Source: Desulfobulbaceae bacterium (GTDB lineage: Bacteria; Desulfobacterota; Desulfobulbia; Desulfobulbales; SURF-16). From it: 31,644 nt of DNA. A program made the translations under genes and the position numbers. The stretch is taken from the NCBI GenBank assembly GCA_023230525.1, contig JALNXE010000047.1:1-31644 (forward strand), written 5' to 3'. The notes beneath the pieces are model-generated. The model was not told the origin of the DNA. It searched no databases and was given only the letters and a program-made list of their open reading frames with translations. Shown here one piece after another: positions 14,470 to 22,858 of the stretch (within the stretch, counting starts at the first letter, position 1; each line of letters begins with the position of its first letter).

Positions 14470-16101
14470 ATGTTTTGCTATCAGTGCGAACAGGCCGCCA
14501 AGGGAACGGGCTGCACCATCGTCGGGGTCTGCGGCAAGAATCATGAGGTGGCCACGCTGCAGGATCTGCTGGTCCATGCCCTGCAGGGGCTGGCGATCTA
14601 TGCGGAAGAGGCCGGGAAATACGGGATCAGCGATGCGGAGGCCAATATTTTCACCTGCGAGGCCCTCTTTGCCACCCTGACCAATGTGGACTTTGACCCG
14701 GAACGTTTCAAGGGGCTCATCCATCGCGCCGTGCAGTTGCGGCAGAAACTGGAGAAAGCGGTCAAGGGCAAGGGCGGTGAGGGCAAACATCCGGAGCCCG
14801 CGGCCGGTTTCATCCCGGCCAACAGCATCGAGGAACTGGTCAACCAGGGCGAGCTCTTCGGCATCAAAAGCTATCCGGCGGCCAGCGAGGACATTCTGTC
14901 GCTTAAGCATATCCTGCTCTATGGCATGAAAGGTGTCGCGGCCTACGCGGACCATGCCAATATTCTCGGCCAGCAGGATGAGGATATTTACGCCTTCCTG
15001 CACAGGGGGCTGGCCGCCATTGCCAGGACGGAGCGGAGCGCGGAGCATATGTATGACATGGTCATGCAGTGCGGCAAGATGAATCTGCGGGCCATGGAGC
15101 TGCTTGACGCGGGCAATACCGGCGCCTATGGCCAGCCGACCCCCACCCGGGTGCCCCTGGGGGCGAAAAAGGGCAAGGCCATTCTGGTCTCGGGCCATGA
15201 CCTGCTGGATCTGGAACGCATTTTGAAACTGAGCGAAGGCACAGGGATCAATGTCTATACCCATGGGGAGATGCTGCCCACCCACGGCTATCCGCAACTG
15301 AAAAAGTACCCCCATTTTTATGGCCATTACGGCACCGCCTGGCAGAACCAGCACAAGGAGTTCCCTGATTTCCCCGGCCCCATCGTCATGACCACCAACT
15401 GTCTGCAGAAGCCCAGGGAGGCCTATGCCGGGCATATCTATACCACCGGCCTGGTGGGTTGGCCGGGGATCACCCATATCGCCGACAAGGATTTTTCCCC
15501 GGTCATTGACCAGGCCCTGGCCATGGAAGGCTTTACCGGGGATGTGGACCATGGCTCGGTGACCACGGGCTTCGGCCGCCATGCCATCCTGGGCGCGGTG
15601 GATAAAATCATCGGGGCGGTGAAGAGCAACAAGATCAGGCATTTCTTTCTGGTGGCCGGCTGCGATGGGGCCCGGCCGGGCAGAAACTATTACACCCAGT
15701 TTGTCGAGCAGGTGCCGGAGGACTGTCTGGTGCTGACCCTGGCCTGCGGCAAATTCCGCTTCTTCGACATGAAACTGGGCGAGATCGAGGGGATTCCCCG
15801 GCTGCTGGATGTGGGGCAATGCAATGACGCCTATTCGGCAATCAAGGTGGCCATTGCCCTGGCCGAGGCCTTTGGCTGCGGGGTCAATGACCTGCCGCTC
15901 TCCTACATCATCACCTGGTATGAACAGAAGGCGGTGGCCATCCTGCTCACCATGCTGTATCTCGGGTTGCGCGATATCCGGCTCGGACCCACCCTGCCGG
16001 CCTTTGTCTCGCCGAATATTCTGCGCATTCTGGTGGATAAGTTCAACATCCAGCCGATTTCCACCCCGGAAGAGGATCTGCGGGCGATTCTCGGCGCATG
16101 A
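14470..16101 (+). CDS. hcp: Hybrid cluster protein (hydroxylamine reductase, Hcp)
   Basis: A 543-residue cytoplasmic Fe-S protein. Cys3, Cys6, Cys15 and Cys21 form the N-terminal motif C-x2-C-x8-C-x5-C, the [4Fe-4S] form seen in strict anaerobes rather than the C-x2-C-x11-C-x6-C [2Fe-2S] form of E. coli. Hybrid-cluster ligands are seen in 'VSGHD', 'THGEMLPTHG', 'MTTNCLQKP', 'TLACGKF', 'DVGQCNDAY' and 'WYEQKAVAIL'. It reduces hydroxylamine in vitro and NO to N2O, and drives S-nitrosylation. No Hcr reductase gene is adjacent, so the electron donor is unknown. GAGGAGGGG precedes the ATG at 14470. The Old Yellow Enzyme gene follows 16 bases later, an operon-like gap. Confidence 0.96.
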   Translation: MFCYQCEQAAKGTGCTIVGVCGKNHEVATLQDLLVHALQGLAIYAEEAGKYGISDAEANIFTCEALFATLTNVDFDPERFKGLIHRAVQLRQKLEKAVKGKGGEGKHPEPAAGFIPANSIEELVNQGELFGIKSYPAASEDILSLKHILLYGMKGVAAYADHANILGQQDEDIYAFLHRGLAAIARTERSAEHMYDMVMQCGKMNLRAMELLDAGNTGAYGQPTPTRVPLGAKKGKAILVSGHDLLDLERILKLSEGTGINVYTHGEMLPTHGYPQLKKYPHFYGHYGTAWQNQHKEFPDFPGPIVMTTNCLQKPREAYAGHIYTTGLVGWPGITHIADKDFSPVIDQALAMEGFTGDVDHGSVTTGFGRHAILGAVDKIIGAVKSNKIRHFFLVAGCDGARPGRNYYTQFVEQVPEDCLVLTLACGKFRFFDMKLGEIEGIPRLLDVGQCNDAYSAIKVAIALAEAFGCGVNDLPLSYIITWYEQKAVAILLTMLYLGLRDIRLGPTLPAFVSPNILRILVDKFNIQPISTPEEDLRAILGA

Positions 16102-16117
16102 GGAGGCGGAGAAAGAG

Positions 16118-17215
16118 ATGTCACACCTGTTTGAACCACTCGTATTGCGCAGCGTAACCCTGGCGAACCGGATCGCTGTTTCACCCATGTGCCAGTATTC
16201 CTGCACCGACGGCCTGGCCAATGACTGGCACCTGGTCCATCTGGGCAGCCGGGCCGTCGGCGGAGCCGGCCTGGTATTTACCGAGGCCACGGCGGTGACT
16301 CCCCAGGGGCGGATCAGCCCCCAGGATCTGGGGCTTTGGAACGACGCCCAGATCGAGCCCCTGGCGCATATCACTCACTTTATCGGGCAACGGGGCAGCG
16401 TGGCGGGCATCCAGCTTGCCCATGCCGGCCGCAAGGCCAGCACTCCTCCCCCCTGGCAAAGCCGGGCTGAGACGCTTACCGAGGCGGAAGGCGGCTGGCA
16501 GCCGGTGGCCCCCAGCCCCATTGCCTTTGAGTCGGGCTGCCGGGTACCGGCGGCGCTGACCCAAGAGGATATCGCCGGGATAGTCATGGCCTTTGCCCGG
16601 GCGGCTCAACGCGCCCTGGCGGCGGGATTTCGCGTGGTGGAGGTGCATGCGGCCCATGGCTATCTGCTGCATGAGTTTCTTTCGCCCCTCACCAACCAGC
16701 GGACCGACCGATACGGCGGCAGCTTTGACAACCGGACCAGGCTGGTGCGGGATGTGGTTACTGCCGTGCGAAACTTCTGGCCTGAAGAATTGCCCCTCCT
16801 GATCCGGATCTCCGCCTCCGACTGGCTCCCAGGCGGCTGGGATGTTGAGCAATCACTGGAACTGGTTCGGCTGCTGGCGCCGCTGGGCGTTGACCTGGTG
16901 GACTGCTCCTCCGGGGGCACTTCCCCCCAGGCCGTTATCTCTCTGGGCCCCGGTTACCAGACCCGGTTTGCCGAGCAGATCAGAAGGGAAACCGGTTGCC
17001 TGACCGCCGCAGTGGGGCTGATCACGGCGCCGGCCCAGGCCGATCATATCATCCGGACCGGCCAGGCCGACCTGGTGCTGCTCGCCCGGGAACTGCTCCG
17101 TGATCCCTACTGGCCGCTACGGGCGGCCCGGGAACTTCGCCACCCGGTGCCCTGGCCGGCCCAGTACCTGCGCTCCGCACCACCCCATACCCCGCCATAC
17201 CTGCCGGGGGGATAA
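16118..17215 (+). CDS. Old Yellow Enzyme family NADPH dehydrogenase (YqjM type)
   Basis: A 365-residue FMN-dependent ene-reductase (TIM barrel). Features of the YqjM/XenA class are Cys25 and Tyr27 ('SPMCQYSC'), the substrate-binding His177 and His180 in 'VHAAHGYLLHEFLSP', then 'TDRYGGSFDNRTR', and a C-terminal FMN phosphate site in 'AVGLITAP...LVLLAREL'. It reduces activated C=C bonds and can act on nitro compounds. AGGAGG (16101-16106) and further purines precede the ATG at 16118. It follows hcp by 16 bases, so the two are co-transcribed; a link with nitrosative or electrophile stress is inferred. A weak hairpin (17227-17241) follows the stop. Confidence 0.92.
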   Translation: MSHLFEPLVLRSVTLANRIAVSPMCQYSCTDGLANDWHLVHLGSRAVGGAGLVFTEATAVTPQGRISPQDLGLWNDAQIEPLAHITHFIGQRGSVAGIQLAHAGRKASTPPPWQSRAETLTEAEGGWQPVAPSPIAFESGCRVPAALTQEDIAGIVMAFARAAQRALAAGFRVVEVHAAHGYLLHEFLSPLTNQRTDRYGGSFDNRTRLVRDVVTAVRNFWPEELPLLIRISASDWLPGGWDVEQSLELVRLLAPLGVDLVDCSSGGTSPQAVISLGPGYQTRFAEQIRRETGCLTAAVGLITAPAQADHIIRTGQADLVLLARELLRDPYWPLRAARELRHPVPWPAQYLRSAPPHTPPYLPGG

Positions 17216-17315
17216 TGGCCGTGGTTGCCTGCCGCGCAGGCTTTGCCCGGCGGATAAAGCGCATCAGTGTCCGTATGTTGAGGAAATGGCATGGCAATTC
17301 CAGTTCACCACGGGA

Positions 17316-17346
17316 TTGTCCATGTACCTGATCAAATTTTTAATCA
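17316..17346 (+). promoter_or_regulatory. Candidate promoter with overlapping palindrome upstream of ABM-qNor
   Basis: TTGTCC (17316-17321), a 17-base spacer and TTTAAT (17339-17344) form a plausible sigma-70 promoter. The near-palindrome TGATCAAATTTTTAATCA (17329-17346, arms matching at 7 of 8 positions) covers the -10, where a repressor could block polymerase. The regulator is unknown; NO-responsive repressors are possible but the NsrR consensus is not matched. Confidence 0.4.
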
Positions 17347-17371
17347 TAACCAGCAAGGTTAAGGTGACCCC

Positions 17372-17662
17372 ATGTTTATCGTTATTATCTCTTTCCCACC
17401 CATCAAGGAAGGCCATGATGCCGACTTCCAGCGATGGTTTGCCTCTTCAAACCAGGTATTTCGCAACTCCAGCGGCTTTATCAACAGAAGACTTCTGCAG
17501 CCGGTAAATGGAGGGAACTACGCCGCTATTGTAGAATTCAAAGATCAAGCCTCATTCCAGGCAATGCATGGCAGCCCCGCCCATGAGGAAGCGGGCCGGC
17601 AAGTGAAGCCGCTCTTTGAGGGGAACCCGACTCCGACATTCTACCAGGTTATTGCCGGATAG
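17372..17662 (+). CDS. Antibiotic biosynthesis monooxygenase (ABM) domain protein
   Basis: A 96-residue dimeric alpha/beta-barrel protein. The pattern is 'MFIVIISFPPIKEGHDADFQ', 'GFINRRLLQP', 'YAAIVEFKDQASFQAM', and 'HEEAG..VKPLFEGNP.PTFYQVI'. This is the ABM ferredoxin-like fold. Small members include heme-degrading enzymes and quinone-forming monooxygenases, but residues that would settle this are not clear. AAGGT lies about 10 bases before the ATG. It is followed after 22 bases by the qNor gene. The pairing suggests a role in NO or heme handling in the same transcript. Confidence 0.8.
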   Translation: MFIVIISFPPIKEGHDADFQRWFASSNQVFRNSSGFINRRLLQPVNGGNYAAIVEFKDQASFQAMHGSPAHEEAGRQVKPLFEGNPTPTFYQVIAG

Positions 17663-17684
17663 TCCCGGAGGCGGCGAGGAAGAA

Positions 17685-19997
17685 ATGGAAACCGGGGAAA
17701 GGGCTGGAGAGAGAATATCCCGGCGATGGGTTTTCGCTGTTGCCGCGACCATGATCATTGGTTTTACGGTATTGATCTGGATAGGAGTGCGCGCATACCG
17801 GGAGGCGCCGCCTGTCCCGCAGCTGGTGCTGGCTCCCGACGGGCATACGGTTTTCAGTGGGGAGGATATCCGCGCCGGCCAGCAGGTTTTCCTGAAATAC
17901 GGTTTGATGGAAAATGGTTCGATCTGGGGGCACGGCGCCTATCTTGGCCCTGACTTTTCCGCGCAATATCTGCACCAGCTGGCCATCGATGCCCATAACC
18001 TGCTGGCGCAAGAACTTTACGGCAGGCAATCCGGGCAACTCAGTCCCCTGGAAGAGGAAACGGTTCGCAGCGCTGTTGCGCCTCTGCTGAAAAGCAATCA
18101 GTTTGACGGCCGCACCGGCATCCTGGCCTTCAGGCAGGCGGAAGTGGCATCCTATGAACGGCAGATTAACCGCTGGACCCGGTATTTCTCCGATCCGGCC
18201 GCCAATGGCGGTTTGCGGAAAAACGCTCTTGAAAATCCCGGGGAACTTCGCCAGCTCACCGCCTTTTTCGCCTGGGCTGCCTGGGCCTCGGTGGCCGAGC
18301 GGCCGGATAAATCGTATTCGTATACCAATAATTTCCCCTATGATCCGCTGGCTGGCAACACCCTGACCAGCGAGTCGGTTCTGTGGAGCGCCCTGAGCCT
18401 CATCACCCTGCTTGCCGGTACGGCGCTGGTGCTCTTTGCCTTCGGCAAATTCGGGTTTCTGGGCTGGCAGGGGGAGAGAGGTCATGTGCACCCCTCCATG
18501 CTGCCCGGTATCGCCAGCCCAGGGCAACGAGCCACCATCAAGTATTTTGTGGTGGTAGCCCTGCTTTTTATGCTGCAGGTTCTCGTGGGCGGAGCGGTCG
18601 GCCATTACCGGGCAGATCCCGGGACGTTCTATGGGTTTGATCTGGCCGAAATCTTACCCAGCAATATCCTGCGCACCTGGCATCTGCAGCTGGCCATTTT
18701 CTGGATCGCCACCAGTTATGTGGCCGGAGGCCTGCTGCTTTCCCTGTCCCTGGGGCAAAAGGAACCGGCCCGCCAGGTCAGGGGAGTGGATCTCCTTTTC
18801 GTCCTGCTGGTGGTAGTGGCCCTCGGCAGCCTGCTCGGCGAGATGCTGGGTATTAATCAGTTGCTGGGCGATCTCTGGTTCTGGTTCGGTAACCAGGGCT
18901 GGGAATACCTGGAAATCGGCAGGGGATGGCAGTTTCTGCTGGCTGCGGCGCTTCTCTACTGGGTTTATCTGGTTTTTCGCGCCCTGCATCCTGCCTTGCG
19001 GGACCCGGCGCGCCGTGAGGTTGCCTGGCTTTTCGGCCTGGCCGCCTTCACGATCCCCTTTTTTTATCTGCCGGCTTTTTTCTTCGGCAGCACCACCGAT
19101 TTCTCCATAGCCGACAACTGGCGTTTCTGGATTATTCATCTCTGGGTCGAGGGCTTTTTCGAACTTTTCGTGACCACCATGGTGGCGGTAACCTTTTTCC
19201 GCCTTGGGCTGGTGTCCAAACTGACCGCGGCCAGGGTTATTTATCTCGATGCCATTCTTTTCCTGGGGGCCGGCATCATCGGTACCGGCCATCATTGGTA
19301 CTGGACAGGGCAGTCGACTTTCAATATGGCCCTCTCCTCGCTTTTTTCGGCCATGGAAGTTGTGCCGCTTACCCTGCTCACCCTGGATGCCTGGAGTTTT
19401 ATCAAGCTCACCCGGGGGGAATGCCAGCAGTGCGGCAGGAGTCTGGCTATTCCCCATAAGTGGACTTTCTACTTTCTGATGGCCGTTGGTTTCTGGAATT
19501 TCGTCGGGGCCGGTGTTTTCGGCTTTCTGATCAACCTGCCGGTGGTGAGCTATTTCGAGGTTGGCACCATTCTCACCCCCAACCATGGCCATACCGCTCT
19601 CATGGGCGTGTTCGGCATGGAGGGCGTTGCCCTGATGGTCATGTCTTTCCGGCAGGTTCTGACGGACAGCCAGTGGGAACATATCGAAAAATATGTCAGG
19701 CTTTCGTTCTGGGGCTTGAATATCGGCTTGATGCTCATGGTGGTGTGCAATCTTTTTCCGGGCGGGGTGATGCAGTTTTACGATGTCCTCAGCAACGGCT
19801 ACTGGCATGCCAGGGGGAGTGAGTACCTGACCCGGCGGCTGGTGCGTGCCGTGGAATGGGGCCGGATGCCGGGGGATCTGGTTTTTATCGTTTTTGGAGT
19901 CTTTCCCCTGGTTTATGCTGCGGTCCGAACCTATTTCTTTATGAAAGCACAGGCGACGCCGGCGGCTGCCGCAGACAAACCCATCCCCCTTTCATGA
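17685..19997 (+). CDS. norZ: Quinol-dependent nitric oxide reductase (qNor, NorZ-type)
   Basis: A 770-residue single-chain NO reductase of the heme-copper oxidase superfamily. An N-terminal membrane helix (residues 15-35) and a cytochrome-c-like fold without heme c ('IRAGQQVFLKYGLMENGSIW' and 'GHGAYLGPDFSAQYLH') identify the quinol-oxidising type. Later helices carry the metal ligands: 'RTWHLQLAIFW' (low-spin heme b), 'IIHLWVEGFFELFV' (FeB His and Glu), 'GTGHHWYWTG' (two FeB His) and 'PNHGHTALMGVFG' (heme b3 and heme b His). It reduces NO to N2O with electrons from quinol, in the cytoplasmic membrane. The ATG at 17685 has GAGG and AAG upstream. It probably shares the mRNA with the ABM gene. 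No nitrite reductase gene is in the window, so detoxification is more likely than denitrification. Confidence 0.95.
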   Translation: METGERAGERISRRWVFAVAATMIIGFTVLIWIGVRAYREAPPVPQLVLAPDGHTVFSGEDIRAGQQVFLKYGLMENGSIWGHGAYLGPDFSAQYLHQLAIDAHNLLAQELYGRQSGQLSPLEEETVRSAVAPLLKSNQFDGRTGILAFRQAEVASYERQINRWTRYFSDPAANGGLRKNALENPGELRQLTAFFAWAAWASVAERPDKSYSYTNNFPYDPLAGNTLTSESVLWSALSLITLLAGTALVLFAFGKFGFLGWQGERGHVHPSMLPGIASPGQRATIKYFVVVALLFMLQVLVGGAVGHYRADPGTFYGFDLAEILPSNILRTWHLQLAIFWIATSYVAGGLLLSLSLGQKEPARQVRGVDLLFVLLVVVALGSLLGEMLGINQLLGDLWFWFGNQGWEYLEIGRGWQFLLAAALLYWVYLVFRALHPALRDPARREVAWLFGLAAFTIPFFYLPAFFFGSTTDFSIADNWRFWIIHLWVEGFFELFVTTMVAVTFFRLGLVSKLTAARVIYLDAILFLGAGIIGTGHHWYWTGQSTFNMALSSLFSAMEVVPLTLLTLDAWSFIKLTRGECQQCGRSLAIPHKWTFYFLMAVGFWNFVGAGVFGFLINLPVVSYFEVGTILTPNHGHTALMGVFGMEGVALMVMSFRQVLTDSQWEHIEKYVRLSFWGLNIGLMLMVVCNLFPGGVMQFYDVLSNGYWHARGSEYLTRRLVRAVEWGRMPGDLVFIVFGVFPLVYAAVRTYFFMKAQATPAAAADKPIPLS

Positions 19998-20011
19998 GCG
20001 CGGTGAGCTGA

Positions 20012-20410
20012 ATGGAACAAGCCCAATGCCCATTCATCGGCGTCCTCCATGGGGATATCACCAGCCTGGAGGACGCCCCCAAAAACTTCGATGAGTCGGC
20101 GAGGGCCGGGACCCTGGAGATTTATCCTGCATATCAGGAGGGTCTTGACGGCATTGCCCCCGGTCAAACAATCGTGGTGCTGTTCTGGCTCCACAGGTCC
20201 AGCCGGGACATTCTCAAGGTTTACCCGCGGGGAGACAGGTCAAAAGGGCTGCGCGGCGTCTTTGCCACCCGCAGCCCGGTAAGGCCGAATCCCATCGCCA
20301 TTTCCGAGCTGAAGGTGCTGAGGGTGCACGGCAATCTCATTGAGGTGTCGGGGCTGGATATGCTGGACGGCACCCCCATTCTTGATATCAAGAAGAAGAT
20401 CACCCGCTGA
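20012..20410 (+). CDS. trmO: tRNA (t6A37)-N6-methyltransferase TrmO-like
   Basis: A 132-residue beta-barrel SAM-dependent enzyme of the TsaA/UPF0066 family. Key motifs are 'TRSPVRPNPIAIS' (86-98) and 'LDGTPILDIK' (118-127). The family methylates N6-threonylcarbamoyladenosine at position 37 of tRNA. It is shorter than E. coli TrmO (about 235 residues) because the extra C-terminal domain is absent; short forms are common. It starts 14 bases after the qNor stop and is probably read with it, but a role in NO stress is not implied. Confidence 0.82.
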   Translation: MEQAQCPFIGVLHGDITSLEDAPKNFDESARAGTLEIYPAYQEGLDGIAPGQTIVVLFWLHRSSRDILKVYPRGDRSKGLRGVFATRSPVRPNPIAISELKVLRVHGNLIEVSGLDMLDGTPILDIKKKITR

Positions 20411-20473
20411 ACGCCCGGTTCTTTCCGCCCAAGGGACTTGGAAATTTCAAAAGCACTATTTATCGTTATCGCC

Positions 20474-20522
20474 ATGCCCGAATGGCTTTAGCGGGCATCC
20501 AGTAGGGTTCCTGGATGCCCGC
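20474..20522. repeat. Dispersed GCGGGCATCCAG hairpin repeat
   Basis: A perfect 12-base stem GCGGGCATCCAG (20491-20502) / CTGGATGCCCGC (20511-20522) with loop TAGGGTTC. Just upstream ATGCCCG (20474-20480) can instead pair with CGGGCAT (20492-20498). This two-hairpin unit is a widespread intergenic repeat type in Proteobacteria. It lies downstream of trmO and may stabilise or end its mRNA. Confidence 0.65.
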
Positions 20523-20650
20523 GCAACAGCCCGGCGGGAATGCCGGCGCTTTGCGACCCGGCCGCCGGTATATCCGGAGTTGCCGGTTTCCTGAAAAGTC
20601 CCCTGCTTTTTTCCGGCGCACCACTCTCCCAATGCACATTTATTTGCCCT

Positions 20651-20683
20651 CCTAATTCTCCCCTAATTCTTGATTGTTATATT
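20651..20683 (+). promoter_or_regulatory. OmpR-type direct repeats and -10 upstream of the PepSY gene
   Basis: CTAATTC-N4-CTAATTC (within 20651-20670, 11-base periodicity) lies directly before a -10 like TATATT (20678-20683). Repeats at this pitch that replace the -35 are typical of binding sites for OmpR/PhoB/PmrA-class regulators. The regulator encoded at 22196 is of this class. The link is inferred. Confidence 0.5.
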
Positions 20684-20732
20684 TCAGGTAACGCGAATAA
20701 ACGCGCAACTCATTTCAAATGGAGGTCATATT

Positions 20733-21074
20733 ATGAAACGTAACAGCTATCTCGCGGCGGCCCTTGCGGTCCTTTCACTAACTATCATCGGCAGCGCCTA
20801 CGCTGCTAACGGCAGGGAGAATGATAATGATGCCCTGGCTATCCAAACAGCAAAGATTAGCCTGGCGCAAGCTGTCACCGCCGCTGAGCAGCAAGTCGCC
20901 GGCAAGGGGTCCCGCGCTGAGTTTGAAAAGTACAAAGATCAGTGGGTCTTTGACGTCGAAGTGGTGAATGGGATGAAGGTCATGGACGTGAAGGTCGACC
21001 CGGCAAGCGGCAAGGTCCTCGCCGCCACAGAGGATAAGGCTGATCATGACGACGGGCAGGACAAGGACGATTAA
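20733..21074 (+). CDS. PepSY domain protein, periplasmic
   Basis: A 113-residue protein. A signal peptide covers residues 1-24 ('YLAAALAVLSLTIIGSAYA', cleavage after AYA). One PepSY domain follows: 'ISLAQAVTAAEQQVAGKG', 'AEFEKYKDQWVFDVEVVNG', 'DVKVDPASGKVL'. The tail is acidic (Asp/Lys-rich). PepSY domains inhibit peptidases or modulate envelope stress; small secreted ones are often controlled by QseB/PmrA-like two-component systems. TGGAGG (20720-20725) precedes the ATG. A strong terminator follows, so it is probably monocistronic. Confidence 0.85.
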   Translation: MKRNSYLAAALAVLSLTIIGSAYAANGRENDNDALAIQTAKISLAQAVTAAEQQVAGKGSRAEFEKYKDQWVFDVEVVNGMKVMDVKVDPASGKVLAATEDKADHDDGQDKDD

Positions 21075-21092
21075 GCGCGGCAGCGGTTGTCC

Positions 21093-21123
21093 CGCCGGGG
21101 CGGCATGTCCGCCCCGGCGTTTC
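21093..21123 (+). terminator. Rho-independent terminator after the PepSY gene
   Basis: An 11-bp stem CGCCGGGGCGG (21093-21103) / CCGCCCCGGCG (21109-21119) with loop CATGT, followed by TTTCT. It lies 18 bases after the stop codon. Confidence 0.75.
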
Positions 21124-21225
21124 TCACTGGTTTTGGATCATCAAAGTACTGGCGGCTACCGTCGGTGAGACTGCCGCAGCTAACACGTTAGCCTTGCGGC
21201 CCGCTTTTTCGGAGAGGATAAAAAA

Positions 21226-21978
21226 ATGAATAAACTTCCACAGATCACGATCTTCTTCTGGATCATGAAAATATGCGCCACCACGCTTGGCGAGACCGGG
21301 GGGGACCTGTTGTCCATGACCCTGAACGTTGGCTATGCCGTCAGCTCCCTCATCCTGATCGGGGTGTTCCTGGTCACCCTGGTCTCTCAGCTGGTTGCTG
21401 AAAAATTTCATCCGCTGCTGTATTGGGCGGTAATTCTGATGACGAGCACGGCTGGAACAACCATGTCGGACTACATGGATCGAACCCTGGGGTTGGGTTA
21501 CGCGAAAGGCTCCATGATTCTGGTGGCGAGCCTGTTGACGATTTTTGCGCTCTGGCGGTTGAGCGGAAAATCACTCTCGGTCACCAACATCTCGACTCCC
21601 AGGGAGGAACTGCTGTACTGGACTGCGATTCTGTTTTCCAACACCCTGGGAACAGCCCTGGGAGACTTTCTGGCCGATCAGTCAGGATTGGGATACAGCG
21701 GCGGGGCGCTCCTGATCTTCGGTTTGCTCGCCCTTGTGACTGTTGCCGCCTTTTATTCCAGAATTTCCAAGGTCTTTCTGTTCTGGGCGGCTTTTGTCCT
21801 GACTCGGCCGCTCGGTGCCACAATGGGCGATTTTTTCACCAAGCCGGTGAGTGCCGGAGGCCTCGGATTCGGGACGATGAGCGCTTCCGCCGTCCTTTTC
21901 TCTGTTCTTGGCGCTCTCATTGTCTGTACCGCATGGCAAACCAGGCGGACAATGGAGCTGGTGAAGATTAGACAATGA
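21226..21978 (+). CDS. Four-repeat integral membrane protein (COG4705 type)
   Basis: A 250-residue protein with about eight membrane helices built from four repeats of two helices each. Each repeat has a motif like TxG-x(4)-D followed by Gly-Leu/Tyr/Phe-Gly: 'TTLGETGGD' (19-27), 'TAGTTMSD' (75-82), 'TLGTALGD' (139-146), 'PLGATMGD' (near 193-200). This matches the uncharacterised membrane-anchored protein family COG4705, whose function is not known. The conserved Asp and Thr/Gly in helices suggest a transport or ion-binding path, by inference only. A GGAGAGG lies upstream of the ATG. A short palindrome GCTAAC-AC-GTTAGC (21179-21192) lies in its leader. The two-component genes follow after 217 bases. 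Confidence 0.8.
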   Translation: MNKLPQITIFFWIMKICATTLGETGGDLLSMTLNVGYAVSSLILIGVFLVTLVSQLVAEKFHPLLYWAVILMTSTAGTTMSDYMDRTLGLGYAKGSMILVASLLTIFALWRLSGKSLSVTNISTPREELLYWTAILFSNTLGTALGDFLADQSGLGYSGGALLIFGLLALVTVAAFYSRISKVFLFWAAFVLTRPLGATMGDFFTKPVSAGGLGFGTMSASAVLFSVLGALIVCTAWQTRRTMELVKIRQ

Positions 21979-22195
21979 TAAGGCAGCAAAGCCTGAGCCG
22001 GAAGTCTCGCAACTTTCTGAATTCCGGCCGTTGCTTTTTGGTTTTCAGGATGAACATAGTATTTTTTTTACAACGGTTTAGTGGATGGGATGTATACTTT
22101 CCGCAGGACATCCCGGCCGCATCCGTATCCTTGCGCCTTGCCGGGCGATATCTGCAGCTTTGGCGGCGAACTCATTGGGAAGAGAGAGAGTATTG

Positions 22196-22858
22196 ATGCG
22201 TATTTTGTTGGTCGAAGATGATGCCATGATAGGGGAGGCGGTGTCCGTTGCCCTCAAGGATGCCGCCCATGCCGTGGATTGGGTAAAAGATGGCGAGACA
22301 GCCGGCAGCACCCTCGCATACGGTGAACACGAGGTCGTGCTGCTTGATCTCGGCCTGCCCAAGCGTGACGGGTTGGATGTGCTGCGGCGCCTGCGCCAGG
22401 CCGGAAACAAAATCCCAGTCATCGTCATTACCGCCCGTGATGGCGTGAAAGACCGCATTGCCGGCCTTGATTTGGGAGCGGATGACTATCTTGTCAAGCC
22501 CTTTGACATCAACGAATTGCTCGCCCGGCTGCGGGCAGTGGTCCGTCGTCAGGGCGGACAGGCTGCGCCCATTCTCACCAATGGCAAAGTAAGCCTTGAT
22601 CCGGCAACCCATAAAGCGGCATGCGGCGGCACGGTGGCGGTCTTGAGTGCGCGTGAGTTTGCTTTGCTGCATGCACTCATGCTCCATCCCGGCCGGATTT
22701 TCGCCAGGGCGGAACTGGAAGAGCATATCTATGGCTGGAACGAAGAGGTGGAAAGCAACGCCGTTGATTTTCTGATTCACGCGGTACGCAAAAAACTCGG
22801 GGCCGGGACCATTAAGAACGTGCGCGGGGCCGGTTGGATGGTGGAGAAACTGTCATGA
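22196..22858 (+). CDS. OmpR-family response regulator (QseB/PmrA-like)
   Basis: A 220-residue regulator. The receiver domain has acidic pocket Glu7-Asp8-Asp9, phospho-acceptor Asp51 ('LLDLGLP'), Thr79 and Lys101 ('LVKPF'). The winged-helix DNA-binding domain spans roughly 124-220 ('LSAREFALLHALMLHPGRIF', 'NAVDFLIHAVRKKLGAGTI' and 'VRGAGWMVE'). It is closest in pattern to QseB, PmrA and TctD. AGAGAGAG precedes the ATG at 22196. Its stop overlaps the kinase start as ATGA. Probable targets are the PepSY promoter with CTAATTC direct repeats and its own operon. Confidence 0.92.
   Translation: MRILLVEDDAMIGEAVSVALKDAAHAVDWVKDGETAGSTLAYGEHEVVLLDLGLPKRDGLDVLRRLRQAGNKIPVIVITARDGVKDRIAGLDLGADDYLVKPFDINELLARLRAVVRRQGGQAAPILTNGKVSLDPATHKAACGGTVAVLSAREFALLHALMLHPGRIFARAELEEHIYGWNEEVESNAVDFLIHAVRKKLGAGTIKNVRGAGWMVEKLS

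Larger units (their letters stand above)
20411..20732. other. Intergenic region before the PepSY gene
   Basis: A 322-base gap with the dispersed hairpin (20474-20522), a further GC-rich inverted segment near 20530-20560, and the PepSY promoter region at 20651-20683. No gene is visible. Confidence 0.5.
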
